A stretch of 64,000 nucleotides of DNA from Ailurus styani (Eukaryota; Chordata; Mammalia; Carnivora; Ailuridae): assembly GCA_002007465.1 (NCBI GenBank), contig LNAC01000035.1:6266158-6330157 (forward strand), given 5' to 3'. The notes below the pieces were generated by a model. It worked only from the letters and a program-made list of their open reading frames with translations. It was not told the origin of the DNA and ran no database searches. Shown piece by piece: positions 1 through 38,432 of this stretch. The translations under genes and the position numbers were made by a program. Position 1 is the stretch's first letter, and each line of letters starts with the position of its first letter.

Positions 1-127
1 GAAGGGTAAACAAGCGGTCTGAGACCTCACGGTGGCCACGCGGGACCGGAGTCCCGGCCTCTCTCGTCCCCTGGGCGGCGCTCTAGCGGGTGGCCGCTCT
101 AGCGGTCTGGGGGCTCCCTCCGCCGCC
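1..127 (-). other. TRIM62: TRIM62 3' UTR, 5' part only
   Basis: The 127 bases after the stop codon on the minus strand are GC-rich. No poly(A) signal is seen before the window edge, so the transcript continues beyond the window. Two copies of GCTCTAGCGG (80-89 and 96-105) lie just past the stop. Confidence 0.85.
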
Positions 128-26950
<26,823 letters not shown>

Positions 26951-27277
26951 CTCGCTTAGGGTCCCTGCGGCGGGTGAGGACAGCTAATTTAAGAGGATAA
27001 CGAGTAAACAAGGAGCATCTTTCTGGATCATCGACTTGAAGATTTGGGAAAAATAATATTTTTTGTTAAAACAAGCAAGGATACGTCCTGTAATCTGTAT
27101 AGAATACAACCTTTGCATGAATGCAAAGATAAACTCGAGAGAATGCCCTGCTTACAGCAAGTTCAAGGTTTCCTCTTCACTTTCTTAAGGAGTGCTTGGG
27201 GGAGAAGTTTAGAAAGCCCTGGCTGGCTACTGTCTGACCCAAGGAGTAGCCTCTATTCAGCAAACATTTCCGGAGTG

Positions 27278-27278
<1 letters not shown>

Positions 27279-27316
<38 letters not shown>

Positions 27317-27330
27317 CGCGCGTGTGTGTG
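27279..27330 (+). repeat. (TG)15(CG)7(TG)4 alternating tract
   Basis: A 52-bp uninterrupted alternating pyrimidine-purine run about 1.16 kb upstream of the TRIM62 ATG and about 330 bp beyond the CpG island. TG and especially CG repeats are the classic Z-DNA-forming sequences. Confidence 0.9.
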
Positions 27331-27399
27331 GCGCGTGGTGGGGAGGGTGAAGGACAGAGTAATAGGAGACCTTATCTTGTATGCCAGATGGAGAGGGGA

Positions 27400-27960
27400 T
27401 AAGGGATTTCTAGGTGGAGGGGACAGCCGGTGCAAACGCACAGAGGCGTGAAAGGGGAGGGCACTTTGAGGGAAGTACAAGTAGTTCTGTACTGTTGGGG
27501 GTGGGGTGGGGACGGCAAGGAGAGGAGGGTGTTATGGGTCACAGTAGAGGATTTCCCGGAGGCACTGGGCTTTCAAGCAGAGGAACGACTTGGTCTGGTG
27601 TAGGTTCCAGGGAGTCAGGGAGATGCTCATTATACCATCAGCAAGGTGAAGGCAGGGATCCTTTCTGATATGTCTGCATATGCGCAGTGCTCGGTGCACA
27701 TTAAAGCTGGGTACTGAATAGCAGCAGCAAAGCTATAGACCACGGAAGAGAGACTGGCCCCAGTTAGATCACTGTTGTCATTGTGCGGACAGGAGACCTG
27801 AACTGGGGCTGAGACACTGGGGAAGGAGAGATGGCGAAGTATTGAAAGTATAGACACAGTGGAATTTTGTAATGGGTTGGACATGGGGATGAGAGAGAAA
27901 GAGACATTGAACATGGCTCCCAGTTTCTGCTTTCTTCAGACATGTCTTCACTGGAGTTAA
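27400..27960 (-). mobile_element. Probable LINE L2 fragment
   Basis: 'GTGCAAACGCACAGAGGCGT', 'GCAGAGGAACGACTTGGTCT' and nearby sequence follow the antisense L2 pattern, but divergence is high and the right end is uncertain. Confidence 0.45.
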
Positions 27961-28729
27961 ACTTTTTTGAGGCACGATTTAAGAAATAGTTCGAACTTCA
28001 CTCCTCTGCTGTTTATGTCCTCTCCACATCATCAGCTGGTCCCCTGCCACCATGATGGCCAGAAACAAGGTGCTAACTCATGCCACAACCATTCTTCCAC
28101 TTTCTCTTACAGTCAGAGCCTGATTTTGTTCAGGTTGAGTCCCTTCCCCATGTGATCAAGGGAAGGTTGACCCCAGCCCAGTCTAGAGGTAAGTCCCCTT
28201 TTGGTTCAAGTCCATTGTGGTGGGTGCATTCTTCTTGCCAGTGATAGTTTGGGCTTGGACATGTGATACAGGACCGGCCTGAAACACCAGAGGTCAAGCC
28301 TCTGGTGTGGAGGCGACTTCTGCTAAAGATCTCTTTCCTTTCAAAAACTCTGCCCCCTTTCCTGATTGTCGATGTGTTTGGTGGTGATGGTTGGAACTGC
28401 AGCAGCTAACTTGCTCCCAGTCTGAGGATGCAGCCAACACATGTCTGAGGCTGGGAGAGTCCAAGGGAAGGGCTGATGCTCTCACGCAGAGCCCAGAATC
28501 TGCATATATGACGTGGCCCACCTGATTGCTTAAGCAAGTTTAATAGCATTGTGCTGTCACTTGGCAACCAAAAGAATCCCAAATAACACCGATATGCATC
28601 CCCAATATATTTCTTTTGTATGGAGGGGAGGGTCTAAACAATTGAAGCATTTGAAGTGAAATGAAAAAAGGCTCGATGATGGGTGGACGGGCTTCATTTA
28701 TTTAGCATGTGCTCTATCCTTCCATTCTA
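27961..28729. other. Intergenic, no gene recognised
   Basis: Unique-looking or heavily decayed repeat DNA. No open frame with coding features. Possible old LTR-like text around 28000-28520, not assigned. Confidence 0.5.
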
Positions 28730-29110
28730 TAGCAATATAGTAGCCGCCAAAGGGCCGTCGGCTAGAGACCGAACTTTCTAGTTGCTCTCGCTGCTGAGTG
28801 TGGCTTTGTGACTAAGTCCTTTCTAATGGAATGTAAATAGAAACAGTCCTTCAGGCATTGGGCTTTTGCTCTGCCATGCTCCATTTCCTCTTCCCTTGAG
28901 CTGGAACACAGATGTGCCAGGGACCAAGCTTCAATAATGCTTCAAAGGGGCTGATGGAGCAAAGATAAGGACGGAACCTGAGCTCTGAAGGACAACATGG
29001 AGTGGAACCACCCACCCATGTGGACTAGAGAAGGAGAAATAAACGTCCATTTTTGGTACACCATTGTATTTTGGGTCTCTTTCTTGCAGCAGCTTGGCCT
29101 CCCCCGTCCC
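28730..29110 (+). mobile_element. MaLR-like LTR relic
   Basis: 'GAGAAGGAGAAATAAACGTC', 'TACACCATTGTATTTTGGGT' and 'TTGCAGCAGCTTGGCC' form the characteristic 3' end, with 'TGACTAAGTCCTTTCTAATG' and 'GGAATGTAAATAG' upstream. A relative sits at 61210-61595. The family name is tentative. Confidence 0.5.
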
Positions 29111-29782
29111 ACTGCTGTTTTTAGAAGCAGCTCTGTTACTATTATGCTATTGTCTGAATCCTTTCAAACAGCTAAGCTCTCCTTGCTCTGTAGCCCCAAC
29201 CCCTTCCCAAGTGTATGGAATATGGTTTTCTCTGGCTGTAGTCAGTCTTGACCTGTTGCAGTGTTTTCAGCTTTTAGTCTGGGTCCTTCAGCTGAACTTA
29301 CACCACCTCAGCTAAGATGCCTAACCCCACACTCACTCAGACTGCTGGTGATAGGTAAGTTGACAGGTCGTTGCTTTTTCTGGATCATTGTTTCCCCAAC
29401 TTGTTGCGGTCAAGGAGTCTGAACTGAGACTAGGAGGTCCTGACCACCGTGCATGCCGACTGCTTCCATCCATACTCTCAAACATCACTTCAGGATTTTT
29501 TTTTTGAAAACTATCCAAGAGATCTTGTAGGATGGAACACACACACATGTTGACACTCAGACACAGATGCACAGCCATTACATAGGCACACAGGCATTAT
29601 CTGCCTAGCAGAGATCTGTAGAACTCTATAGCAGTTCCGATAGCGTTTATCTGTTGGCCAGGATTACTTTTGCATTGTGCCTATGGCACTGTTCATTATT
29701 TAATTTTATAATCAGAAAAAATAAAGACAGTCAAACGTCATTATTCATGGATTCCGTATTTGCAAATCCACCTACTTGTAAA

Positions 29783-29982
29783 AGTTTTTTTTCTCTGTAG
29801 AGGGGGGAGAGAGAGCGAGAGCAGGGGGAGGAATAGAGGGAGAGGGAGAAAGAGAACATTAAGCAGGCTCCATACCTAGTTTGGAGCTGGACGAAGGGCT
29901 CAGAATCACAACCCAGAGATCATGGACCTGAACCAAAACCAAGAGTGGGATGCTTAACCCACTGAGCCATCCAGGTGCCCTT
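29783..29982 (-). mobile_element. CAN-SINE
   Basis: Antisense copy ending in ACTGAGCCATCCAGGTGCCC. Its imperfect target-site duplication is CACCTACTTGTAAA (29769-29782) against CACCTGCCTGTAAA (29983-29996), two mismatches, which points to an older insertion. Confidence 0.93.
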
Positions 29983-29999
29983 CACCTGCCTGTAAATCA

Positions 30000-30700
30000 A
30001 GTATAACCCCAAATCGATACTTGAGGAACGTCTGCAGTCACGCAAGGACCCATGCCTGCACGGAATGGTGAAGATTTAGAGTTGCCTGATGTGCGTGTTC
30101 CCAGCTGAGGTCCAACGAGGCGACACTCTTGTAAACAAGTGTCATACTGTAAACAAGTGTCTTTTTCATGATCTATTCAGTGCCACGCTTTTCTTGTTGC
30201 TGGGCTTTTTGTTGGTGATGTTGCTGTTTAAACGGGCCCCCAAGGGTAACACTGAAGAGCAGTCTAGTTCCTAAGTGCAGGGAGGCTGGGATAAGCCTGG
30301 GGAGAAAACCCGTGAGGTCGATGAGCTTCGTTCTGGCGTTGACTTATGGTGCTCTTGGCCATGAGTTCAATGCTGATGAATCAACAATATATATTAGATA
30401 AGGTGTCTTTAAACAGAAACACACATAAAACAAGGTTATGTATTGATTGGGTTGATGAAAGTGTGGCTAGAGGCTCACAGGAACGCTGTATTTCCTTAAG
30501 GGGAAATGATTCAGGATCCCCTACTTCAGTCTTTGTGGCAACTCTCTAGAACACAGCTACTGTGAGTAATGAGTGGACTGTATTTAAAATTATTGTTGTA
30601 TTCAACAACATCCACCACTACAAGGTACCCACGGCCACGTCCCTCTCCATCCAGGGTCCACGGGCTCAGGTTTGCTCCGAAGGGGAGGGGCAGGAAGGAG
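30000..30700. other. Intergenic, no gene recognised
   Basis: AT-moderate DNA with short frames (about 61-67 codons) that lack homology features. Nothing supportable. Confidence 0.6.
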
Positions 30701-30880
30701 CACCAACTAAGCCCATCCTGTGTGCCAGGCACTGTGCTAGGTGCTTCGTGGCATGGTTTCACTTCATCCTCACAACCACCCTCCAGACCTGCTGTTTTTC
30801 TCCCCACTTGCAGATAAGGACCCTATAGTTCAGAAGGTGAATGACTCGCCTGGCGTCAGACCAAGGAGGAGGCACAGGCT
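30700..30880 (-). mobile_element. MIR
   Basis: 'TGTGTGCCAGGCACTGTGCT', 'TTCACTTCATCCTCACAACC', 'CAGATAAGGACCCTATAG': antisense MIR. Confidence 0.75.
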
Positions 30881-31239
30881 TTGCCACCCCGAGCCGCTGG
30901 AGAAGATTGCACCGTGGACAGCCTGGAGCTGGGCCAGATCCATCCCATGGTCTCTGTCCCTCCCCATTCCAAACCTTTGCCTGTCTCCTCAAGCCCCTGC
31001 TCCTTTCTCTGTGGGGGACCTTGCCTCCCACTCCATGAAGAAAGGAGACCCCCCCTCGGGGGGACTTCTCAGTGTCCAGTCCCCTTCAACCTATCAATTT
31101 TGCTATAGAAAGACCTCAAGTCCTTTGTGAAATGAGGCAGAGTGTAACATAAACAAATGGAGGAAGTCAATACATTTATAACTTTATTCATCCTCACTTC
31201 CTTTCCTCGAGCGCAGGGTGAAGCGTGCCTTCTGCTTAG

Positions 31240-31560
31240 AATGAATTCCTCCACCTGGGCCCTGGTCTAATCCCCTCAGACCTCCTCTGGGACCCAAGTC
31301 CTTCAGTGGTCCCCCTCTCCGCTGTCTTTGTGTTTCCTCTCTCAGCATTGGCTCCTTTCCCTCAGCCTGCAAGTGTGCTCATGCCTCTGCGAACAGCCCC
31401 TCTCCTCTGGCTCCCTACTCAGTTCTTGCCTCTCCCCACCCCAGCCTTTTGAAAGCGTCCCCTGCACACCCTCCCTGCAGCTCATCAACCCCAGCAGCCT
31501 GGCTCTGCTCCCTGCCACTCACTGGAGTCACTAATAATCTCCTAATTGCCAATTAAAAAG
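31240..31560 (+). mobile_element. Probable LINE L2 fragment
   Basis: C-rich text with 'CACTCACTGGAGTCACTAAT' then 'AATCTCCTAATTGCCAA', the part of L2 that precedes the 'tcctagtcgccaaat' landmark. Confidence 0.5.
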
Positions 31561-31698
31561 AGCTGCTAATACACAGTCGCTGCGGCAGAAAAACAAAATA
31601 CAGGGAAAAATTAAAAGGAAACTTGAAATATTCATGATTGCACCACCCAGAAAGAACTATTGTCAGTACTTTTCACATTATACAGGCTTGCACGCACG

Positions 31699-31740
31699 AC
31701 GCGCGCGCACGTACACACACACACACACACACACGCACAC
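31699..31740 (+). repeat. (GC)n/(AC)n alternating tract
   Basis: 42 bp of uninterrupted alternating purine-pyrimidine, GC-rich first and then (AC)n; a second potential Z-DNA former. Confidence 0.85.
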
Positions 31741-31759
31741 AGAGGCAAGGAAGGAGGAG

Positions 31760-33005
31760 GACGCAGAGAGAGGGAAAGAGATTTAAAAAATATATAAATG
31801 CATTCACTCTCTAAACCATTGCTAATCAAAATGTGGTCCTTGGACCACATGTGTCTTAGCATAGGTTATTCCACGAGCTGACCTTGAGATAAAGAGCGGA
31901 GGAAAAATAGTTTAATTTGGGAAGTGTAAGCAGCACGTACTGAGTGGGAAAGTGCTCCAAGGAAGGGGAGGCAGTGCCATAAGCTGTTAAGCCAGCTAGC
32001 ACAGAGGGCAACTGAAGATTTACTGCGCCCTCTGGTAGAAGTGTTCCCCCCCACCCTCTGAGAACTACGATCTCTAGTCTAACAGAGCCTAAGGGTTTGG
32101 GGTAGAAAGCATAAATTTACCAAGCAGGACATTGAGAGCCACTTCCTTTGTTCCCAGACCTGTAGATCCCACGGAGCAGGGATATAGCATATACATAATG
32201 GCTGTCGGCTCAAGGTGTAGAAACATATCTTCAGGCAACACATGAACGCTATCTCCAAGCTGATGCCTTCGTTCTGCCTTCAAGTGATCATTCCTACATC
32301 TTTCAGTATGGTTGCTTCTGGTGGATAATTGTATGTAGTAGGACCAGTGGATAATATGGTCATGTGCCCACTTCCTCCATGGTCATGGGGGGGGGGACCC
32401 GTGAGGATATATTAGACATTCTGGGAGCCCTCAGAGCGTAATGTTAGCCATGACACTGGGGACGAGGAAGGCAGAGCTATATAAATCTCATGAAGTCACA
32501 GAAGAATCGTGGCCCCTCTGTGATGGTTGGGTTCATTGTAATGAACCTGACACCAAGTGGCTGGGTGCCGTCCTTGAGGGGTGATACCACATCGAGAGCT
32601 CCCATCAATCTTGCTCTAGCAAGCTGGCCACTTAGTGGCAGTAACACCTCGAGTCGATTTAGTGAGAGAGAGCCCGGGCTGCTGGGCCACCCACGGCTTC
32701 CCTCCTTGCCGCCACCACCTCTCAGTTCACAGATCCATTGCGCATGCTCTGAGGTGGCTGAGGTGAGGTTGCACATGTATCTTCGACCATAGACAAATCA
32801 TCGTACCTCGCTGGTTGTTCAGTGCCTCGTCTACAAGGGGCGCTCTCTGGGGAGACACTGAACTAAGAGACTCCCACACGTTTTGTATCTTCCCTCAGAG
32901 GTCAATACACAAGGTTCTTCTCCAGACTTCCTGAATTTCAATTTTTCAGGGTTGCCCTTTGCAGTCTCCTGATGAATCAGCCAAACCACTCACCACTGTT
33001 TGGAG
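31760..33005. other. Intergenic, possibly the 3' part of the ERVL-type relic
   Basis: No gene. Minus-strand frames at 32089-32283 and 32477-32776 could belong downstream of pol in the decayed retroelement at 33.0-34.5 kb, but I see no diagnostic motif. Confidence 0.35.
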
Positions 33006-33009
33006 TCCT

Positions 33010-35050
33010 TCTCTCAGGCCACTACCCCTTTTGAACCAAGTTGACGCACTGCTTGAAGTTCTGCCTCCTGGGACAATCCCCCCTTTCCGCTATCCTGCAG
33101 GGACCCCCTGAGCGGGGCTACAGTGGAGCAAAAGTTTTGTTTCACTTTTTGCCCTCTACCAGCCTTGTGTGTTACCCTGTCCATAAAGCAGGCCCAAGCT
33201 TTCTCCTCAGAGCTGGTCAGAAGGAATCCCCCGTGAGGTACAGCCGTGAGTGGAGGGAGAGGCTCTGGGGAGAATATAGGGACAGCGTAGGTCTGGCCTG
33301 CTTCTGCGATCCATCTGTGACTTCCGGGCCTGCTCACACCTCGTCCTGAATGTCCCTTTTCCATCCCATGATGGCTTGCTCTTGCAATTGTCTCACTTTA
33401 AGACGTGGTGGCCCTGACAGTAGGCAACTTACCATGGGGAGCTCCAGCTACACAGTCACTGCTTAGTCTCTATTAGAACCCAGGAGCAAGGGCACCTGGG
33501 TGGCTCCGTTGGTTGGGCACCTGCCTTTGGCTTAGGTCATGATCCCAGGGTCCTGGGATCGAGCCCTGCTTGGGGGGGGGGTCCCTGCTTAGCGGGGAGT
33601 CTGCTTCTCTTTCTCCCTCTGCCCCATCCCCCTGCTTGGGCTCTCTCTCTCAAATAAATAAATAAATAAATCTTTAAAACAAACAAACAAACAAACAAAC
33701 AAACAAAAAACAGTAACATGCCAGGTGTTGGTTTTCAGATACTGAAAAAAGCATATTCTTGCTCCAGATTTCTAGAGGTCTGCACTGAAGCCTTCTGCAG
33801 GGCTTGCCGCAGGCTCCGTATGTGTCCTTCCCTAACTATGAATACTTCTGTCAGCATGGCATCTGATAAATGGTTTGGAGCAGTATTCCCACGTAAGATA
33901 TATGCTGTCTCCAAAATCCAGAGTGCCTCTTTCTTGGTGGTAAGAGATACAGGGTACAGATTACTTGTTCATTACTTTGGAGGGGATGTCTCTGCATGTC
34001 CTAGATCACTGACCCCCTAAAACTTCTACTGTTGTATCCAATCCCTGAATCTTGGTATTTTCCACCCTCTTGCACACGTATCTCAGAGCGCATCATGGGG
34101 ACTTACCACTTCCTCTTCCCCCACGTCTGATTAATATGATCTCATCAATGCAGGACTTCCCAGAACCAGTATGAGGCTCTGAGGAAGGACAGGTAGTATA
34201 TCACGACAGAGTAGGAGAGTTAACATAGCCCCGGGGCACAGCCATGAGTGTATACTGCTGTCATTCCAAGTGAATGCAAATTGTTTCCGATCTCCCTTCC
34301 TGAAAATGACAGGGGTGGGGAAAGAAAATGCATGTGCCAAGACAGTTGCTCCGCACCAAGTGCCAGAATTCCCCTGGGTCTGTTTTAGTCAAGTTAGCCC
34401 GTTGGTCACAAAAACTACGATCGAGTCTCTGGTAGTCCACCATCACCCACCGTGATTTGCTGGTTTTGTTTTAATTTTTATTTTTGCAGTGGCCTGTCTG
34501 AATTAAATGGGAATACCATGAAGACTCCTCCTCCTCCATTCTTTAAACCTTCGAGGGCAGTGCTAATCTCTGCCATTTAACCGCAGAGTGCAAATTAACT
34601 ATTTTGTCTGGGGGTATATGTGCAATTTCAGATGTTTCCACTTGACCTTCCTACCATTATGGACCTTTCTGTACAGATTAATAAACCAACGTGAGGTTTC
34701 TACCAGATACTAAGTGTATCCTTCCCAATTTTCAGGGATGGGGAAATGATCACAGGAGGGTCTGCAGACCCAACGGGCCCACTGTGAGATGGGCTTCAGC
34801 CAAGACTCCATCTGTCATCGTGCTTCCAAATCCCTATTTTAATAGCAAGGCCACAGTGGCATTTGGGATGTCCTGGTATTGGTGTCAGCTCAGACCCCAT
34901 ATCCCCAAACCACAGAAACATCTGGGTATTCTTCACTCCCTGTTATACAGTTACTTTGGATAAATGGTCATAGGGCTCTTTGGGGGAAAGAGTGGGGAAA
35001 TCAGTTCTGCACATACTTACTTGGCATTGCATGGTCCTTTCTCAAAGGGA
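33010..35050 (-). mobile_element. ERVL-type endogenous retroelement relic: pol fragment
   Basis: Minus-strand frames, in order of falling coordinates, show reverse-transcriptase features: a VDYQRLDR-like start of RT (about 34440), the KQFAFTWN segment (about 34275), a degenerate active-site box reading CIDEI instead of YxDD (34141-34152), then RT thumb text with FWRQHI (about 33850). After a SINE insertion comes an RNase H-like piece with SSEEKAWACF (about 33200). Frames are broken by many stops and shifts, so it is long dead. Internal sequence may continue toward 36 kb. Assignment to the ERVL class is by eye. Confidence 0.7.
33490..33712 (+). mobile_element. CAN-SINE inserted in the ERVL relic
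   Basis: Head GGGCACCTGGGTGGCTCCG, G10 run, and tail (AAATA)n with (AAAC)n. It splits the RT thumb from the RNase H-like part of the retroelement, so it is the younger insertion. No clear target-site duplication. Confidence 0.93.
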
Positions 35051-37390
35051 CCAAGTCTTTCCTTAAAACAGTGGGCCCTTGGTCTAAGGACGAGCTTCAG
35101 CATGGGAAATGGGTGAGAGATAGCAATTTGCCATTGTGATGGCTCACATCAGCCTTCGGATCCCACACTCTTGATATGCTTTGATTATATGGGTCAACAA
35201 TACCATAGTTGGTTGTCCATTGATCTCACCCTTTGGAACTCTAAGAGCTATCCCTCAGATCCCTGTGGGGAAGGGCCCCTGGGTATACTTTCCATCCACC
35301 TTGCCTCTGGTTAAGTGCTGCCACCTGGTCCTGCTGTTCAAGAATCCTGTCATCACCATGAACATACACCGAGAAGTCCATTCCCCAAGCAGCCTCCCCT
35401 ACTGTCCACTTAGCTTCGAAAGAACCACCACCACTGAACTGCTCCATGATGCCAACACCCCTCTCACAGCTCCTTTCTTAGCTCTCCAGGGAAAGGAGCA
35501 GACTGGGAACAGATTCAGCTGGCGGGTCCTTTGGTTTTTGAGAATACGCTTCTTCTAGTGGGCGCCAACTCCGTGAACCCTCCTGCTGCTTCTCCAGGTC
35601 TAGCAGCTCATGCATTTCTACATTGTTCATTGTAGCTGTTCTTTCTGTCACTTGTTAAGCTAGTGCCTCTTAGCACCAAAGCCACCCTTGTGTATCCTGT
35701 TGTTCAGGGCTGGAGCCGGGACTCAGAAAATCACATCTCAGGATCACCAGGTGCTCCCAGTTAGGTCCTGCCCATGAGGAGTATGGGAGGGCGTTGACAA
35801 GGCTGAAGCAGGCAGGAGGGACGCGCTCTTCCTCTGGGCTTCCTGGGGGCCTCCTGTTTCTGCGGGCATCGCCCCAGCAAAGCTTCGCTGCCCTGCGTCC
35901 ATCCGCGGTGCCTTTTCCCTTAGTGGCAGCTGAATCCAGGCTGAGGGTCTTCCCAACGCTCTGGTGCCCCTTTTCCGAGGTCTGAGTTTCAGTTTTTTGG
36001 AAGCCCTCCTCGAAACTTTTCAATTTTGGTGACCTTACCCACTTACCTTATTCCACTAGTCCTGGGCATGGGATCTGCTCCTGTCATTGCTACTTTGTGA
36101 TAACTTAGTGTTCTATTTACCTTTTCACTTACCTGGTTAATAGCATTATACCTACTTCCGGATACTATACATTCCATTCACTCTATTTAAGTTAGTGCTG
36201 TGATTTCTGTCTCCTGATTGGACCCTGATCTTTGTTTCTTTCCCTGGAGTTTCAGGGAGCCATCCCAGCTCCAGGTGCCCTTCCCAGGAGGACAGATCCA
36301 GAGGCCCAGAGGGTACATCCTTATCAACAAAGTCTTCCCCAACACAGCCCAGGTCCCTTTCCCTTCCCAAGTTAACATCGCCAATATCCATTCCCAGTCA
36401 TGTTCTCTGGATCTCTTTTGGCACCTGTTAGCCAGATCTCATGGTTTTTTTCCTAAAAGTCCCATTTCTTCAGGGAGAGTGGTCCAGGGGGTATGGTGGG
36501 GGCTGATAGCCCCTGCTACAACCTTTATCTACCCCCGACTACTTGCTGACAACACAGACTCGGCCGGGTTGGGAGAAAGCGAAAAGGGGACGCAGGACTT
36601 CCCTGCAGATTCCCGAGGATCTATACACATTTCAAAATAAAAAGTTAAAAAAATAAGTAGGATGACCAAGGAGACCAATCATATGGAAATAGAGTTACAG
36701 AATGTCTGTTCTTAATGTGAGTTCTTGGGCTTCTTCTGGCAACCACAGCGTACTACAGTGAGGACAGAAGCCCCTTTCAGCCCCCACTTTGAATGGAAAT
36801 GATGGATAAACTATAACAGCAAACTATACTTCAATATTGACCTGAGCGCAAAATCTGTAGTTGGGAAGGATCACCTGGGAGGACCTGGGATCACCAGTCC
36901 CAACCTGCACTAATCTGGGTGCGAGGACTCAGCATTAACGATGCAAAAGGGGTGGTGGTAGCTGGGGAATCCCTGTCAAGAAATGGAGATAACATTTGTC
37001 AGCGGGACCCGTTAAACTAATGGAGCGTCTTGCAAAGCTCCCCAGGGCACTTCTCCGTGATCTGGGGCACAGGGGACTTCCACAGAAAACAACTCCCACA
37101 AGTAAAACATTGCAAAGTATGAGAAGAGAAGGACTTCCAGGAGACAAGTTCAGAAGACGAAACAGCTGGGGGATTTCACATGCCTTTAGTGAGGCAGGGA
37201 TGTCAAAGTAGGGATGGAGCTGGGAGTGCAAGGGGTTCGTTGAGGGGTGATGCCTGCAGAGGAGAAAGGGGGTGGGCAGGGACAACCTCAGCTGAGATGC
37301 AGGTCTGATGAGACTTGGCTAACCCAAAGGGCAATGACAAAGCAAACTGTGCCCCTTAGAAGAGTTCCAGGTTGAGTAGAAGTGGTAAGA
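35051..37390. other. Intergenic, no gene recognised
   Basis: May include further ERVL internal sequence on the minus strand up to about 36 kb (for example a 68-codon minus frame at 35241-35447), but nothing diagnostic. From 36.1 to 37.4 kb I see only anonymous DNA. Confidence 0.4.
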
Positions 37391-37584
37391 GGGACGCCTG
37401 GCTGGCTCAGTCGGTTGAGCGGCTGACTTGATTTCAGCTCAGCTCAGGTCATGATCTTGGGGTTGTGAGCTAGAGCCCTGTGTTGGCAAGGAGTCTGCTT
37501 CTCTCCCTTCCCCCTCCCCCCATTCATGCTCTCTTTCTCTCTAAAATAAATCTTTAAAAAAAAGAAAGAAAGAAAGAAAAAGAA
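37391..37584 (+). mobile_element. CAN-SINE, older subfamily
   Basis: Head GGGACGCCTGGCTGGCTCAG, a TTGGGGTTGTGAG box and an AAATAAATC tail followed by (AAAG)n. More diverged than most copies here; no clear target-site duplication. Confidence 0.9.
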
Positions 37585-37934
37585 ATCCCAAGACTCCAGC
37601 ACCCCATTCATCATCGGTCACTTCTTGGGTCTGCCAAGGAAGACTGAGCTGAGGCCGATCTGGAAGGCAGGAAGCCCAAGGTTGTCAGCTAGCTGCCCTC
37701 CTTGTGGCCGAGGGGCAAGTTTGTATTGAAGGGAGATGTGAGTGGTGCACAGGCCAAAAACTTGGGTCATAGAACTATCAGAAAGTATGCTTCAAAAAGA
37801 TACACTGAAGACCAGAAGGCATAGGGCAGGAAGAGGAGCTGGTGGCTGAAGAAGGAAACGGAGTAGAAATGAACTGTCAGAAACACAACTCGTGTTTTGA
37901 AAAGTAGGCGAGACAGGCTGGAGAGCGAATTGGT

Positions 37935-38160
37935 GGTGTGGAATGTGAGCAGAGGACTCAGGCTCTAAAACCAACCCGCTGGGATACAGTGTGAGGTCTC
38001 AGGCACGTTTGTAAAGCTCTCTGTTCTCTCGTCTATAAAATGGAAGTATCTTAGTCCCTACCTCACGCTACTGCTATTAGGATTAAATGAGTATAGTTCT
38101 TACCAACAAGTTATAATTCTTATGGCCCATAGTGAGGGCTCAGGAACTATCAGCTAATAC
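37935..38160 (+). mobile_element. MIR
   Basis: 'CTCAGGCTCTAAAACCAACC', 'CTGTTCTCTCGTCTATAAAA', 'TGCTATTAGGATTAAATGAG': sense MIR. Confidence 0.7.
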
Positions 38161-38210
38161 GAGAGAGGAATGGAAAATATGAAAGATAAATTAAAAGTCA
38201 GGATGGGGGA

Positions 38211-38413
38211 GTGGCGCCTGGGTGGCTCAGTGGGTTGAAGTCTCTGCCTTCAGCTCAAGTCATGATCCTGGGATCTAGCCCCGCATCTGGCTCTCTGCTC
38301 AGCAGGGAGCCTGCTTCCTCCTCTCTGCCTACCTCTCTGCCTACTTGTAATCTCTCTCTCTTTCTGTCAAATAAATAAAATCTTTAAAAATAAATAAATA
38401 AATAAACAAAAAA
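38211..38413 (+). mobile_element. CAN-SINE with 19-bp target-site duplication
   Basis: Typical head and CTGCCTACTTGTAATCT middle. The duplicated TAAAAGTCAGGATGGGGGA is perfect at 38192-38210 and 38414-38432, so this is a fairly recent insertion. Confidence 0.97.
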
Positions 38414-38432
38414 TAAAAGTCAGGATGGGGGA

